Part shown: piece after piece, positions 21,370 through 32,900 of the stretch
Position numbering within the stretch: the first letter of the stretch is position 1
Layout: the number at the start of each line of letters is the position of its first letter
Source: Spirogloea muscicola
Lineage: Eukaryota; Streptophyta; Zygnematophyceae; Spirogloeales; Spirogloeaceae
Reading direction: 5' to 3'
Assembly (NCBI GenBank): GCA_009602725.1
Contig: WELB01000108.1
Location: 297,054-340,433, forward strand
DNA: 43,380 nucleotides
Notes under the pieces: model-generated
What the model saw: only the letters and a program-made list of their open reading frames with translations
Told to the model about the DNA's origin: nothing
The model's database searches: none
Made by a program: the position numbers and the translations under genes

Positions 21370-24300
21370 TTACCTGCCAAGGTAGGCCCGATCGATTCTC
21401 CATGACCCACGTGCATCTGAGAGAGTCAGAAAGTGCAATGTGCCTGGCGCTGTGAGCCACACTGTGGCCGCACTTCCAGAGGACACAATCCTGCCCTCAT
21501 TGTACTTGGCCACGTGGAAGGGCGAGGCCGCTGCAGCTAACAGTTCATCCACCGCCCGCTTCACAGTGCTGTCACCCAAGACCTTGCTGTGCTTGCCCCA
21601 GCCCGTCAGAATGCTGCAAAAACCAAGTATAGTCATTTAGCTCTTGCCCTTGAGTCTCTTGACGAGGTGCAGCTTGCTCACATATCAAGAAAGTTGTGTG
21701 CAGCCAAAGCATTTGAGCAGAATACCGTACCAACAACTCCTGCTACTCCAGGAAATGATGACCTCAAAGCCAGAATACAAATGGTAAGTACGCAGCGTGC
21801 TGGCAGCATGTACCTCAGGAGTCGTGGCACCTCTCTGCCCTCGACGGTCAAAGCATGCAAGTCCAGCAGCCATGCATGCAGCATGGCCAGAGCAGCTCCG
21901 ACAGAGAGCAAATGCAAGTCAAGCCCAGCTTCTTGTTGCGAGCTCCACGTCGCATTTGCATAGACCTTCCGCCTCTGGGCTGCCGCCAACACTTTTCCGG
22001 CACCGTACCTCTGTAGGACAACGAGGCCATCAAATTGGTCATGGTGCTCACAAACTCCAAACAACCATGAGTTAAGGAGTTCTCAGATAGGCCTCTCCTG
22101 ACGGAGATTAATTGCGATGCAACGTGACAAGCCAGGGGAAATCAATGTACGACACAGCAAGTATGACTCTTGCAAGGTGGTCTATAAGTGTACCTGGCCA
22201 AAGTGCCAGAGAAGGTCAGTCAACGCGTTGTAAAAGGCAGTCCCTGTGCTTCGGTCTAAGCAGGATATGCTGTCAAACAGCCTCTCAGTCTGCTCCAGAG
22301 CAGGACTGTTGGCCTTGCTCCAAGAGACAGTGCCCATAAGCAGACCATAGGCAACCCCATACACTTGCCAGTCAGCGTGTCTCATCTCCTCCAAAAGCGA
22401 TGAGGCCTCCTCCCAGGTGCCACATCGACTGCGCGATGGCAGGATGGAGCAACTTTGAGCATACCCAGCGACCACAAGATGCAACAAGGAATGCACAGGA
22501 AAAGAACTGCCAAGAAACTCAACACTCAACCTTACCCAGCATGCAAGTAATATACAACTCCAAGCAGTATAAGAGGAGGCCATCTACCAACCTGCAAGCA
22601 CTGAGGATGGCAGAAAAGGTGACAACATTCGGCTTCACACCGGCGTCTTTCATTTCTCGGAACATGCGGACTGCGGCAAGCATGTCTCCTCGCTTGCCAT
22701 TTGCATCAATGAGCGCGCTAAATGTGACGGCATCAGGAGCAGTGCCAGACGTCTTCATCTGGTGAAATACAGCGAGCGCTTCGCCAGCCCTTCCTTCCTT
22801 GCCATAGGCGTCAATGACACTGTTGTATGTGATTGCGTTTGGAACTATGCCAACATCCCTCATAGTCTTTATGGTACCGATAGCTCGATCAACCTGTGGT
22901 GCAGTGGCGCAACTTCCTCCTTGTAAATCAGCACTGCAAATGCCTGCACTCCTTCTAATAGCGGCACTGTTTGCATGAAGAACACACAGTAAGCAGGCAG
23001 TGTGACCATGTCTATACCACCCTCACAATGCAGCGGTTGCCATACCTGTCCTCTGCGACCGTATGCATCAATGAGGGAATTGTAGGTGACAATATTGGGT
23101 GAAATCCCTGCAGCAATCATCTCACTAAGCAACGCCAGCGCTTCTTCAACAAGCCCATGTTTTCCATGTGCATCAATAAGTGCGCTGTAGAGGACAACAT
23201 CAGCCTGCAGCCAAAGGTGTGCACCACAGCTGAGGTGTGTCAAGCATGAGGATGTCTATGAGATGATAATCCGGCATTGCTGAGCTTGGATGTCAACCCT
23301 TTCCTCAACATTTTACTTGCTAATCAATCCTCAACATTGTGCTAGAATGTCAATATAAGTTATAAGAAATATCAGTTGATGTCAGCCTTGCGCCTGGAAG
23401 TAGCAGCAAAGTTACACAGCAAATGCAGGACGAAAGGTCGCATCAGTCTGCCAACCTGCATCCCCGTGCGCCGAAATTCCCGAAAGACCTCCATGGCCTC
23501 AATATGCCGGCCAGCTTTAGAAAAGGCGCCAACCAAAGCCGAGTACGTAAGGACATTGGGTCGCAAGCCCTGCGCTCTCATGTCCTCAAAGAGCTTGAAA
23601 GCCTCTTCACAGCGGCCTTGCTTGCCGTGTGCGTCAATGAGTGCATTGTAGGTGACAACGTCCGTTTTCAGCCCTGCAAACTCCATCTCGGAGCAGATAG
23701 CGAGGGCTTCTTCCAGCTTGCCAGCCTTGCCATGGATGTCAAGCAGTGTGTTGAAAGTAACCCTAATCCACAGCAGAACCAAAAGTGAATGGCCAGCAGT
23801 ACAATCAGCAACATCTCAGAGCAGAGGGGAACTATAACTCAACAATTCTGTCACAACTTCCTCGTCACAAGCTTACTGGCAAGCATAACTCCCCAAGCAA
23901 CTGGGCAATACCTGTCTGGCCTGATGTTCATGCTCTTCATCTTGTGGTAGACCAGCAGAGCATCAGTAGGTGACCCGGCCTTGCCATAGCCATCTATCAT
24001 TGTTGAATACGTAACCTGGAAGCAATGACAAACACGCATCTGATCATCAGGCAGTTGACCACAGCAAAGGTGCAGATACAATGACATCATCAAAACTTGG
24101 ACAATGAGCAGCCTCTACCACAGCAAGTACAGAGTGAATACAACCTTGTGACACTAAACATTGACCCAGACTAAAAGCACGCTTTGTCAGATTCACAAGC
24201 ATGCCGCAACTTGCAACTTACCACATTAGGAGCTACACCAGCAAAAGCCATATTCTCCACAACCAAAGCTGCTTCCTTCATCTGTTGCGCTTTACAGAGG

Positions 24301-26259
24301 GCATCGATGTAGGTATTAAATGTAAAGACATCTCGCTCTATCTTCTTGGAGACCATGTCCTCAAACAACCGCCCAGCTTCCTCCCACTGTCCAGCCCTGC
24401 TGCAAACTGCCATGAGCGAATTGTAGGTAATCTGCAACACAAAGGATGATGAGCTTGACATTAGGTAAATCCCAAGAATTATGCATACCACATGACCACC
24501 ATGCAACACGACCACGCTAGCCCTATCCCACGCTTCACGCCACCGCTAGTCTATCTGCATGCTTGATGTGAAGATATTAAGGAGCAGTTGAGCCACTGGG
24601 AATACCCTGTCAGGCTGCACACCCTTCTTCTGCATCTCCTCAAAAAGCTCTCGAGCCCTTGCATACGGCGTACCCCCTTTGGAACAAGCATCTATGACTG
24701 TGTTGTACGTAATCAAGTTGGGCTGGCAGCCATCCACTTTCATCTTCTTGAACAAGTCCAACGCTTCCCGACACCTGCCACTCCTTCCTGCACGCAGACA
24801 CTCAAGGCACTTCATATGTCCAGCCTTCTACTTCCACATCCAGGCTGCATGAGTAGGCCCTATGTGGGGGGTGGGGGGGTCCCACACCAGAGAGGGAGGC
24901 CATGCTGTTATTACCAATCAGTGAATCAAGCTCGGGCCTCTGCCAACTCACCGTAAGCACTAAGAAGGGCAGAGTAAGCATACACGTTTCCTCGCATGCC
25001 AGCTTCTTGGGCTTGTTCAAATACTGCTTGTGCAGCCTCAACACGACCAAGTCGACCAAGTGTTGATATCATCGTGCTGGCCAACTTGCCCCAATCAAGC
25101 GGACCACGCATGCCACCAACTACACAGGTACCATCCTGTAGAGTAGCATGTCCTTCATCAGCACAGATACATTGACAATCATTTGCGTAAACAACCACCA
25201 ACAATTGATAGAAAATGCACGTCCCTTAAGCCTTTCGTGTTCTGCAAGTGACCTCTGTGTCAGAATAGAAAGCGGATACCTACAGACAATCAAACAAGTG
25301 GCTATTGTCACCTTCTGTTGGTGAACCATCCAGTTGAATGCTGCAAGGGCCTTCTCAGAGTCCCCTGCATTCCCAAGCTCCCTAAGAATATATGACAGGT
25401 CCTCCATGCCCTCAAGTTGACCAGCGCATCTCTCCAGTGCGTCACCAACAGCATGTGCCAGCCTGTCGCACCTGCTAAGAGGAATGGCGAGCAACTCCTC
25501 CGCCGCACTCTCAGCCTGAGAGCTGTGCCGGCCCAAGTTGCTTCTCTGACGCCCCAGATGTAGCTTTGACACTACCCTCGTGGACCTTCTCTTGCCAAAG
25601 TCTGCACCAAGACCTTCTCTGAAGGCTCCTGTACCATGCCTGCCAAGCGACTGCTGCCGGGGCTCGACTTTATGCTGCCATTGTTGTAGCTGTTCCTCAC
25701 AACGGCCATTGCTCTCCTTTGACCTTGGCACTGCTTGCAGCTCTGCTAGTTGTACAGCAACAGAATCCACTGTGGCTGCAAGCTTCTGGCCCTTGCCAAG
25801 ACCTGGCGTGGGGCGAGAATGGACTGGCCCGCGAGCCCTGCTTGACGATTGAGAATCGGCGCTGAGCCTAGGAGCACCCTTGTTGCCCTTGCCAGTAACA
25901 AACACCACCCTGTCCTTGCCTGCCGTGGTCCCGGCCTTTGCAGGGGTCGCAGTCGCACCAGCCTTGCTTCCTGCGCCACTGGCGGAAGGCTGAGCTTGAT
26001 GGTGGGCCGTCAACCCCACAGCCCGCTGAAAGGCATCCCTTGCAGCAAGAGGCCCAAACTGCTGAGAGTGCTGGTGGGGATGGTGAAGCTCCTCCTGCTG
26101 CTCGTCCGAGCGGGTCACTCCGAGGCCACTGCGGCCTCCACCCCCCCGGCCACCACGTAACGTCGTCTGGCCATTGCCGCCCCTCCAACCTCGCTGCTGC
26201 CCAATGCTCTGCACCTCAGGATTGATGCAGACAATCGCGTCAGCAGCGCTTTGTTGTTC
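21370..26259 (-). CDS. GUN1: GUN1, plastid PPR-SMR retrograde-signalling protein
   Basis: Minus-strand exons 25312 to about 26259, 24952-25135, 24606-24787, 24222-24431, 23912-24015, 23456-23762, 23046-23204, 22592-22893, 22194-22428, 21814-22010 and 21370-21613 keep phase and give about 1023 residues. An N-terminal conserved block contains [16 protein letters not shown] and [16 protein letters not shown]. About 12-13 PPR motifs follow (for example [38 protein letters not shown]). The C-terminal SMR domain has [11 protein letters not shown] and [14 protein letters not shown]. This order matches angiosperm GUN1, which acts in chloroplast nucleoids, affecting plastid gene expression, tetrapyrrole metabolism and signalling to the nucleus. 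The first exon is incomplete: its frame is closed by TGA at 26269-26271 and has no ATG, so a further 5' exon carrying the transit peptide is needed. Confidence 0.93.
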
Positions 26260-27294
26260 CTGATAGCGTCACCCATTCCGTGGCTTCGTGAGGTGTACTC
26301 AAGCCAAGCTTCCACACGCCTCAATACAGTACCTCGCTGCTACAGCGTACTCAGTGCCGCCCATAGGTGAGCTCTACTGGCCACGCATGCATGAAAACAG
26401 CAGGGCTGTGCACGGCCCCAAAAGCACGCTGGGACTGCTGTAGGCCGGCGCCTCGCGTCATGCTCTCGAACATTGTGCATCTGCAGATTAAGATGCCTGT
26501 GTGCTCTTGAACGCAAAATCTACCATGACGGCGCTGAGCTGGGCAACTGACGAGCTCCTAAGGAAGATGGACACGAACCTGGCCGACGGAGATGGACGAG
26601 TGGCCTGCGGCCGCCCGCATGAACACCGCACCAACCGCTTCAGCGGACAGCCACCCGGCCATGACTGCTGCAAGCGGGCCCTGGCAGGCAGTCCAAGCTC
26701 AGTCTCCGTGCCAATACTGAGCTCCGCGCTCCGCGTAAGTGTGGTCCTCGCTTCGGGAGGACAGGGCCTAGCCCTGCACCTCCTAGGCACAACTGCAGGC
26801 AGCGCCTGGGCAAGCTCGCGCAGGGGAGCAGGCTCAGAGAGCTGGGGGCCCCAGCGGATTGCTTCCGGCGGGGCGAGAGGGGCCTGCCGCGCAGGCTGTG
26901 CTGCGCGGCGGCGGCAGCGCTCAGCGGCGGCCGCGGCGGGCGCGCCGACGGGTGGCGGCCGCGGCCGCCATGGCGCGCACAGGGAGTGAGGGCGAGAGAG
27001 TGAGCCTGGCAGCGGTGGGGGGCTGATGAAGCGGGTGGTTGTTTTTGGGCTTGGAATACATTGGGAGAGCTGTTTCGTTTCTGCGGGGCCGTGCCGCAGC
27101 CACGAGCGCGGGGGGAGGAGCCGCGGGAGTGGCGGGCGGGGCCGTGGCGTCGCGGCGGGGATTCTGCCGGGCCGCCCGGATAGGGCCAGCCCCCCCGCGG
27201 CGGGGCTCGCGTTCCGTCAGGGCCGACGGTGGCGCCAGGCCAATGAAGAGTGTATTGATTATTGATGGAGGGCCTGAGCGGCCAAGAACGAAAG
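26260..27294 (-). promoter_or_regulatory. GUN1 5' region, probable missing first exon and promoter
   Basis: Strongly GC-rich at 26800-27250, as at other gene starts. An ATG at 26969 (minus) opens MAAAAATRRRARRGRR and then hits TGA. Frames just downstream are Ala/Ser/Arg-rich and transit-peptide-like, but no phase-consistent join to 26259 was found. Another ATG at 26277 reads in a different frame from the GUN1 exon. Either a short first exon is spliced in from here, or a homopolymer error shifts the frame. Confidence 0.4.
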
Positions 27295-27430
27295 GCAAGG
27301 ACATTGTCAGATGCACATCACCTGCTGCCAGGCTGACCCGCTCGGTAACCACGGGTCAGCACATAGAGGTCGCTTAAACTGATGCCCACATACCGGACGG
27401 TTATTGACAAGCCCTTGGGCCACCAGCTGA
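27295..27430 (-). mobile_element. short retroelement tail, subfamily B
   Basis: On the minus strand the frame ends SLSDLYVLTRGY, with the CAGCA-GGTGATGTG 3' flank starting like the longer copies at 38477 and 28085. Only about 135 nt remain before unrelated GC-rich sequence. Confidence 0.7.
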
Positions 27431-28084
27431 GGCCCGGCCACCTTTCTGGTGCCCCCCGCGCGGGAAAACAGCGGGGGGAAAGCGGCGCCTCTCGCTGCGC
27501 GCGACGGGAGGGCGCGCCGGCTGCCGACGTGGGCGCGCCGCCGAGCGGCGCTTCTGGAGATGGGAAGCTTCGCCGGCGACCCTGCGATGGGCCGTGGGCG
27601 GCACTCCTCCTCCTTAATTTCATGCGCACCGCGCGCCTTCTCTCTCTTTCCTCCGCCCTTGAAGAAGTCATGGAGAGTAAGTCGCATTCTGCTTTTCGCG
27701 CTTTCCGGCTCCTTGCAGACCTTGTCGTTCTTTCGTGAATCTCTCTTGTATCTCTCTTGTAGAGTTGGCCTTCATTTCATTTCATGCGCCCCGCGCGCCT
27801 TCTCTCTTGTACATTCCCTTCCTTTTTGCTTTGTTCATTCTTTACGGGGTGGCTTTTCACAGCCCCCTCCGCAGTTTGGAAGAGCTGATACCTACTGGGC
27901 TGGCCTCTCAAAGCCATTGCCTTGCATTTAAAGTGCCGTTTTTAGTCCTCCGAGCCCCCCCACCTCAATGGCCCCGAAGGTCCACGTGGTGGTCACCTGC
28001 CCACTTGTCTACTAACACGGACTCTGTTTGAGATGTGCATCTGAATCACAGCTAGGTCCTGTGCCCAAAATAAAGAAGCAGCTC
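27431..28084 (+). repeat. cluster of short tail repeats
   Basis: Several units carry the phrase TTTCATGCGC-CC/ACCGCGCGCCTTCTCTCTT (about 27617-27650 and 27775-27810), followed by TTGTTCATTCTTTACGGGGTGG, CAGCCCC and TTGGAAGAGCT-like sequence (27834-27886). The same phrases recur at 28640-28720 and 29760-29860. They have no coding capacity and look like retroelement 3' tails or derived short elements. A GC-rich segment at 27430-27600 has no identifiable gene. Confidence 0.6.
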
Positions 28085-28440
28085 TTCCTGTATCTAGGCT
28101 ACACACAACATGCAGATGTGTTCCAGGCTGAGATGGGCTTGCATATCTGTCGTTCTTGCGACGACGAGTTTCGGCCTGTTTGCAGCGTGCTCGGGCTAAT
28201 GCTTTGCACCAGAAAGCCGGGCGAGCTCTAGTTGGTGGCAGAAGGGCTTCGTATCTGCCATCTAGTATTCAGGCATCGTTTAGTGACCTTTATGTATTGA
28301 CCCGTGATTACTGCGCGGGTCATTCTGCTGTAGGTTATGTAGGTCTTCAGATGTGCTTGCCTTTGTACTTGGCCGTTTGGCGTTTATTGTTTCAAATACA
28401 CGGAATTCGTTTTTCCTCTTCTCTATGGGCGAGCACTTCT
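28085..28440 (+). mobile_element. retroelement tail, subfamily B (+ strand)
   Basis: The + strand reads AEMGLH and, after a frame break, VSACLQRARANALHQKAGRA, then SDLYVLTRDYC. These are the C-terminal motifs also present at 20505-20830 and 38477-38875, here in opposite orientation. The 3' flank has GTAGGTTATGTAGGTCTTCA, TTGTACTTGGCCGTTTGGC and CAAATACACG. Frame breaks and the altered end mark it as a fossil. Confidence 0.85.
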
Positions 28441-29094
28441 TCAAGGGGGCGAGGGTCGGGAAAAGCCAGCCCACAAACGAAAGAAACAAGGTCCAAACAG
28501 GGGGGTATTTCCCGGCATGCGGAGGACCATTATATAGGCACATGCTCAGTAAACCCCTAGTCAGCAGCCGCAACTCGGAGGAACTAGCTTACCAAGGCTC
28601 TCCCATGACGCTTTGGCTTGCGTTAGCCTCCCTCGCATGTGCACCACGCTCCTTCTCTCCCCACCTTATGGACCATTTTTCTTGGGCTGGCGTTTCACAG
28701 GCCTCGCCCCTTTTGGAAGAGCTTGCTTTAGTCCCCACAGACCTTGTCAATACTTTTCGGGCTGGCTGTTCACAGCCCTTGCAGAAAGGGCTCGCCTATT
28801 GAGGATAGGGGCTGGAACAACCAGCCCAAAAACGAATGAACAAAGTACAAGAAGAGAGAAGGCGCGCGGGGCGCATGAAATGAAATGGAGGCCAATTCAA
28901 GCCGATACATTGTTCAGGCAGAGTCTAGGGCAACATAATAAACAGGGCTACATAAAACGGAAAACGAATCCAAGGTGCATAAGGTGACATCAGTACCCAC
29001 GGGTGAGCACAAACAAATCCGACAAGCTAGCTGGAGCGCCGCCACGAAAGCCGGAGGCCTGACGGCCTGACGACAAGAAAGGGGCCAGGGGAAT
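28441..29094. repeat. tail-repeat cluster in both orientations
   Basis: Plus-oriented hairpin tails (GGGCTGG near 28683 and 28759, CAGCCCTTGC near 28770) run into an inverted tail. The latter includes CAGAAAGGGCTCGCC, TGAGGATAGGGGCTGG and CCAGCCCAAAAACGAATGAA at about 28783-28845, and its continuation to 28985 is the reverse complement of 4690-4830. The two tails face each other. No gene was found. Confidence 0.65.
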
Positions 29095-29480
29095 GGGGCC
29101 AGGGGGCATCCCCCTCCGAGGGGTGCGAGCTGCTCACCCAGCTCGCCCGCCACACCATCGTCTGTCGCTTCCATGGGGAGCCGGTCGACTTCCCTGCAGT
29201 CGGGTCGCTGGCGCAAGTGTATCGAATGCGCCTGGCCGTCTCGCTGCAGAGGTCTATGGCGTTGCACCTTCGTGCCGGCAGAGCCCTCGCTGCTGCCTCT
29301 GGCTCTGGCCAGGGGACCCACTTCAACGAGCCTAGCCTCTCCGACCTGCGGCTGCTTAGCAGAGGTTACTGAGTGATTCTCCTGTAGCTCTTTGGATTTT
29401 GTCCATTCTTTTTTGGCTGGCTTCTGCCAGCTCCTCTCTTCTATGGGCGAGCTTTTTCTCTTTCTCCCTCTGAGAGAGCC
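29095..29480 (+). mobile_element. retroelement tail, subfamily A (+ strand)
   Basis: The + strand frame reads CELLTQLARHT, then SLAQVYRMRLAVSLQRSM, AGRALAAASGSGQG and LSDLRLLSRGY, with TGA at 29369-29371. The peptide is nearly identical to the copy at 4434-4618 and related to 11962-12737. The 3' flank has GTCCATTCTTTTTTGGCTGG and CTATGGGCGAGC, equivalent to 4290-4433. The 5' part, including the nuclease domain, is lost. Confidence 0.87.
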
Positions 29481-29941
29481 ACTTCTCCCACTCATAAGAC
29501 CTCTCCTCCATCCATAAGCAGGTGACGTACATTGGTCAATGTGCATGCCTTAGTACTTGGCCACACATGGACCTCCCCATCTCTTAATACACACGCATTT
29601 CATCCTTTGTGGGCTGGCGTCTCCCAGCCCCGCCCCCTCCCTCCCGCTTGCCTTTGTACTTGGCCATTTGGCCTACGTTTGTTTCAAATACACGAATTCT
29701 CCTTTGCCCCGTTGTAGTCTGGCCCCTTCGAACCTTGTCAATCTTTTCTAGAATTGACCTCTCTTTCAATTTCAGGCGCACCGCGCGCCTTCTCTCTTTC
29801 GGGCTGGCTTATTACAGCCCTTGCCCTCATTAGGTGAGCCACCACTTCTATCACAGCCCTTACCCCACTGGGAGAACCACTTCTTGTCAAAGAGCTGTTT
29901 TCCTTCATTCGTCGATCGGGCCAATGACTGACTAGCCAGCC
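29481..29941 (+). repeat. tail repeats in front of the FUSC gene
   Basis: Includes ATGTGCATGCCTTAGTACTTGG (29539-29560), TTGCCTTTGTACTTGGCCAT with CAAATACACGAATT (29648-29699), and hairpin units GGGCTGGC-CCAGCCCC (about 29609-29630) and GGGCTGGCTTATTACAGCCC (29801-29820). These are tail parts of both retroelement subfamilies. They reach to within about 100 bp of the next start codon, so they contribute to its promoter region. Confidence 0.65.
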
Positions 29942-32900
29942 ATGGCGACCGCCGCGGGCCGCGGCGGCGGCGGCTTCGGGGCCGCCGCCGCCGCCGCCGC
30001 GGCCCGCGGCGCAGCTTCAATCGCCTACAACGTGGCTGTGGAGTCGTCGCTGGCTTCGTCGTTCGTGCGGCGGCTCGCCTGGGCGCTGCGTGCTGGCCTG
30101 GCGGTCGCGCTCACCTCCGCGCTGGTCGCCGCACCAGCCACGCGCGTCATATTCCCGGCTGTGTCTTACTTTGCTGTCGTCATAGCCATCGTCGGAGTCA
30201 ACGAGGTCCTGGGGAGAACTGTTTCAGCCGGCTGCACAATGGTTGGCATCATCTTTCCTGACAACCTCTGAGAGGAATTCCTCACACACCGCCTGAAATC
30301 TTACCACTTCTGTCTTTCTTGACACTCACTGTCATCGACAATTTTGGTAGACTACATATTGCACGTCATGGAAGTATTCGCTCGCTCCAGTGGGCAAGTA
30401 TAGGTTTTCGGCACTTCCGCTGGCGCTTTTTGCTCAAGGGTTTAGGGTCAATCCACTCGCCATTCAGCCACCGACCTTTCACGAGAGTCGGGAACTGTAG
30501 GTCTGTATCAGTCTGGGCTGGACGAAAGTCGATCAGTCACAGCATGAAAGGATAAGCAACCTACGCTCCATACGCTGGCCTTCTAGCAGCAATTTCATCG
30601 AGCTGCTCTTTTTGTAGGGACAAATATCTTATGGGACGAAAATTGGCCACACCTCTCATATGATGCCCTCCGCAGATTGCAGGGGCTACAATAGCCGCGA
30701 GCGTGTGCACTCTCGTCCGTCTAGTAGCAGGAAGCACAGCTGCAACGACTTACACCAGCCTTGGCGTCACATCATTCTTGTACTCCTACTTCACATTTTG
30801 GCCACTGTCAGATCCTCTGGCAAAGAAGGTATGACTGTGATCGACATGCTGCTGCAATATGTCGGCTATTTGCAAAGTCGATGTATTGGCAGGCACTTGG
30901 ATTTAGGGTCTTAGGGTTTAGTAGTGATGTAAGGCCGAGAGTTTAGCTCCATCAGTCTCTGGCAATATAGGTTTAGTCTAGTGCTTGGTACAGGGCCCAT
31001 CATATTAAAGTGATACAAGAATCATTTGAAACATTAATCGATACGACAATCGATCAATCCAATTGTCTGATGTTGGTGAGGGTTGTACATACTGTTTGAT
31101 TTTGTTGGTGGTTTGACACTGCATGCCTTCCTTAGGTCACAGATTAACTATCTAGGTTGGGTCACAGCAGTGCCACACACAATGCAGTTGGAAAATACAG
31201 CAGGAGATAATGCCACCAGCTACTCAGCTTGATACCAAGTCGCCCTTTTGTGAGCAGTAATAGAGGGGCTAGGGGCTTGACCTAGTTTGGAGCGAAAGAG
31301 GTTGCCCTTGTTGTCAACTCTGACTGACTGGCAAATCGAGCAATCTGTTTTTGCGTTTGCAGATTACTCAAGCTATTAGTGCTATTTGCTACTTTAGCAC
31401 CTACAGTAATCCAGGTCGGCCAGCATATGCTTTCTGTTGTCTGTGTGATAAAATGTTGTGTCATAGCTTGCTTATTCAGAAAGTTTGACACCCATTCGAC
31501 ATCTTGAGCACAAATCCGGTGTTGATGTACCAGTGTGCATCTCTCTTTGGACATGTACAGGCTAGCACAAGTTGTTGAAGAATGCCTTCTTTTGCTGCTT
31601 GCTGCTGGGCATGATGTAGGCTAACCATTATTCATGTGACAGGCTTGCCCAAGTACTTTGCCGTTGAGGTAGCTGCTACTGCAGCCCTTGGTGCAGTCTG
31701 TGCAGTAATTGCCCTGTCAATTCCCATACCACGACTGGCACGATTTGAGATACACAGTAGACTAATCTTTCAAGCAAAGTGTACAGCAGCGCTCTTTACT
31801 TGCCTACTAGAAGCTTACGTGACAACAAGTGACAGGTCTGCATCACAGTTGCGCAGGCAGGTGAGGCAATCCTACAAGCAGCCACTTGTATGGGTACTGG
31901 ACTTCTTGAGGTTGCTGTTTTTCTATCCAGCAGCCAAGCTCCAGTTCTTGCAATGTCCAAGGAGCAACTTTAGCTTGACAGAAGCATGTTGATATATGTG
32001 CCTTCGTTATTAAAATTATATTAGCTATGTTGACCTCACTTGCAGTTCATTGCTTTATTATACAGGCAAACGTTCTCTTGAGGGCCGCAGTTGAGAACCT
32101 TCGTCAAATGAAGCTGAGAATTCCAGACTTGGCGTGGGAACCGCGCCTATCCTGGTCTTCAGGTGTTGATGTGGTTACTGAATATGCACAGGTGGTCATT
32201 TCACCAGTCTAACCATTCATAGGCAAACGTACCTGTTGGTTAGGCTTGGCGTGCATGCAGTTGGGTGAATCTAGTGTGGTGACAAGAAGCTAGTCAAGTA
32301 TGTGATTGCTGCTGGAGGCAAGCTGCTCTTTGTACTTCAGTAATTGCTTTGAAGAGTTGCCTCTGAGAGGCTTTGTTGCTCGAGGAGTGCTGAAGAACAT
32401 GAGTGCTTATATGGTGCTTTTGCTTCTTCAGGTGGCTAGCTGTGTTATGGAGCATTGCGTAGCAATGGATATGGCCTTAGGAGACCACAACATCCATCAT
32501 CCAATGCACGGACCCTTAAAAGTAACACTGGCGGGACCGTTGAGGCATTTGGGGAAGACCACAGCCTTGGCGCTGCTCAAACATGCCAAAAGCGTTGTGG
32601 AGGCAACGAGTGTCCTGGGCCCATGCCACCGTGCCATGTTGGGAGTTTCGAGAGTGGACTTTGACGAGGAGCTGTGTCGCAGGGCAATGGATGTCTTCGA
32701 TGCGCAGCTGGTAAAGGCCAGAGAGGCGGCTTACTACAAGAACTCCTGGTGGATCAATTGCCATAGCCACCACCAGGCCTCTGGGGAGGAGCGCTCATGG
32801 GATGCCACTGAGAAGCCTGAGCATGCGTCTAAGACTGCACCTCTGCAGGTGCAAGAAACCTTGAGCACGGTTGACAGTGACTCAGTGGATAGGCTTCAGA

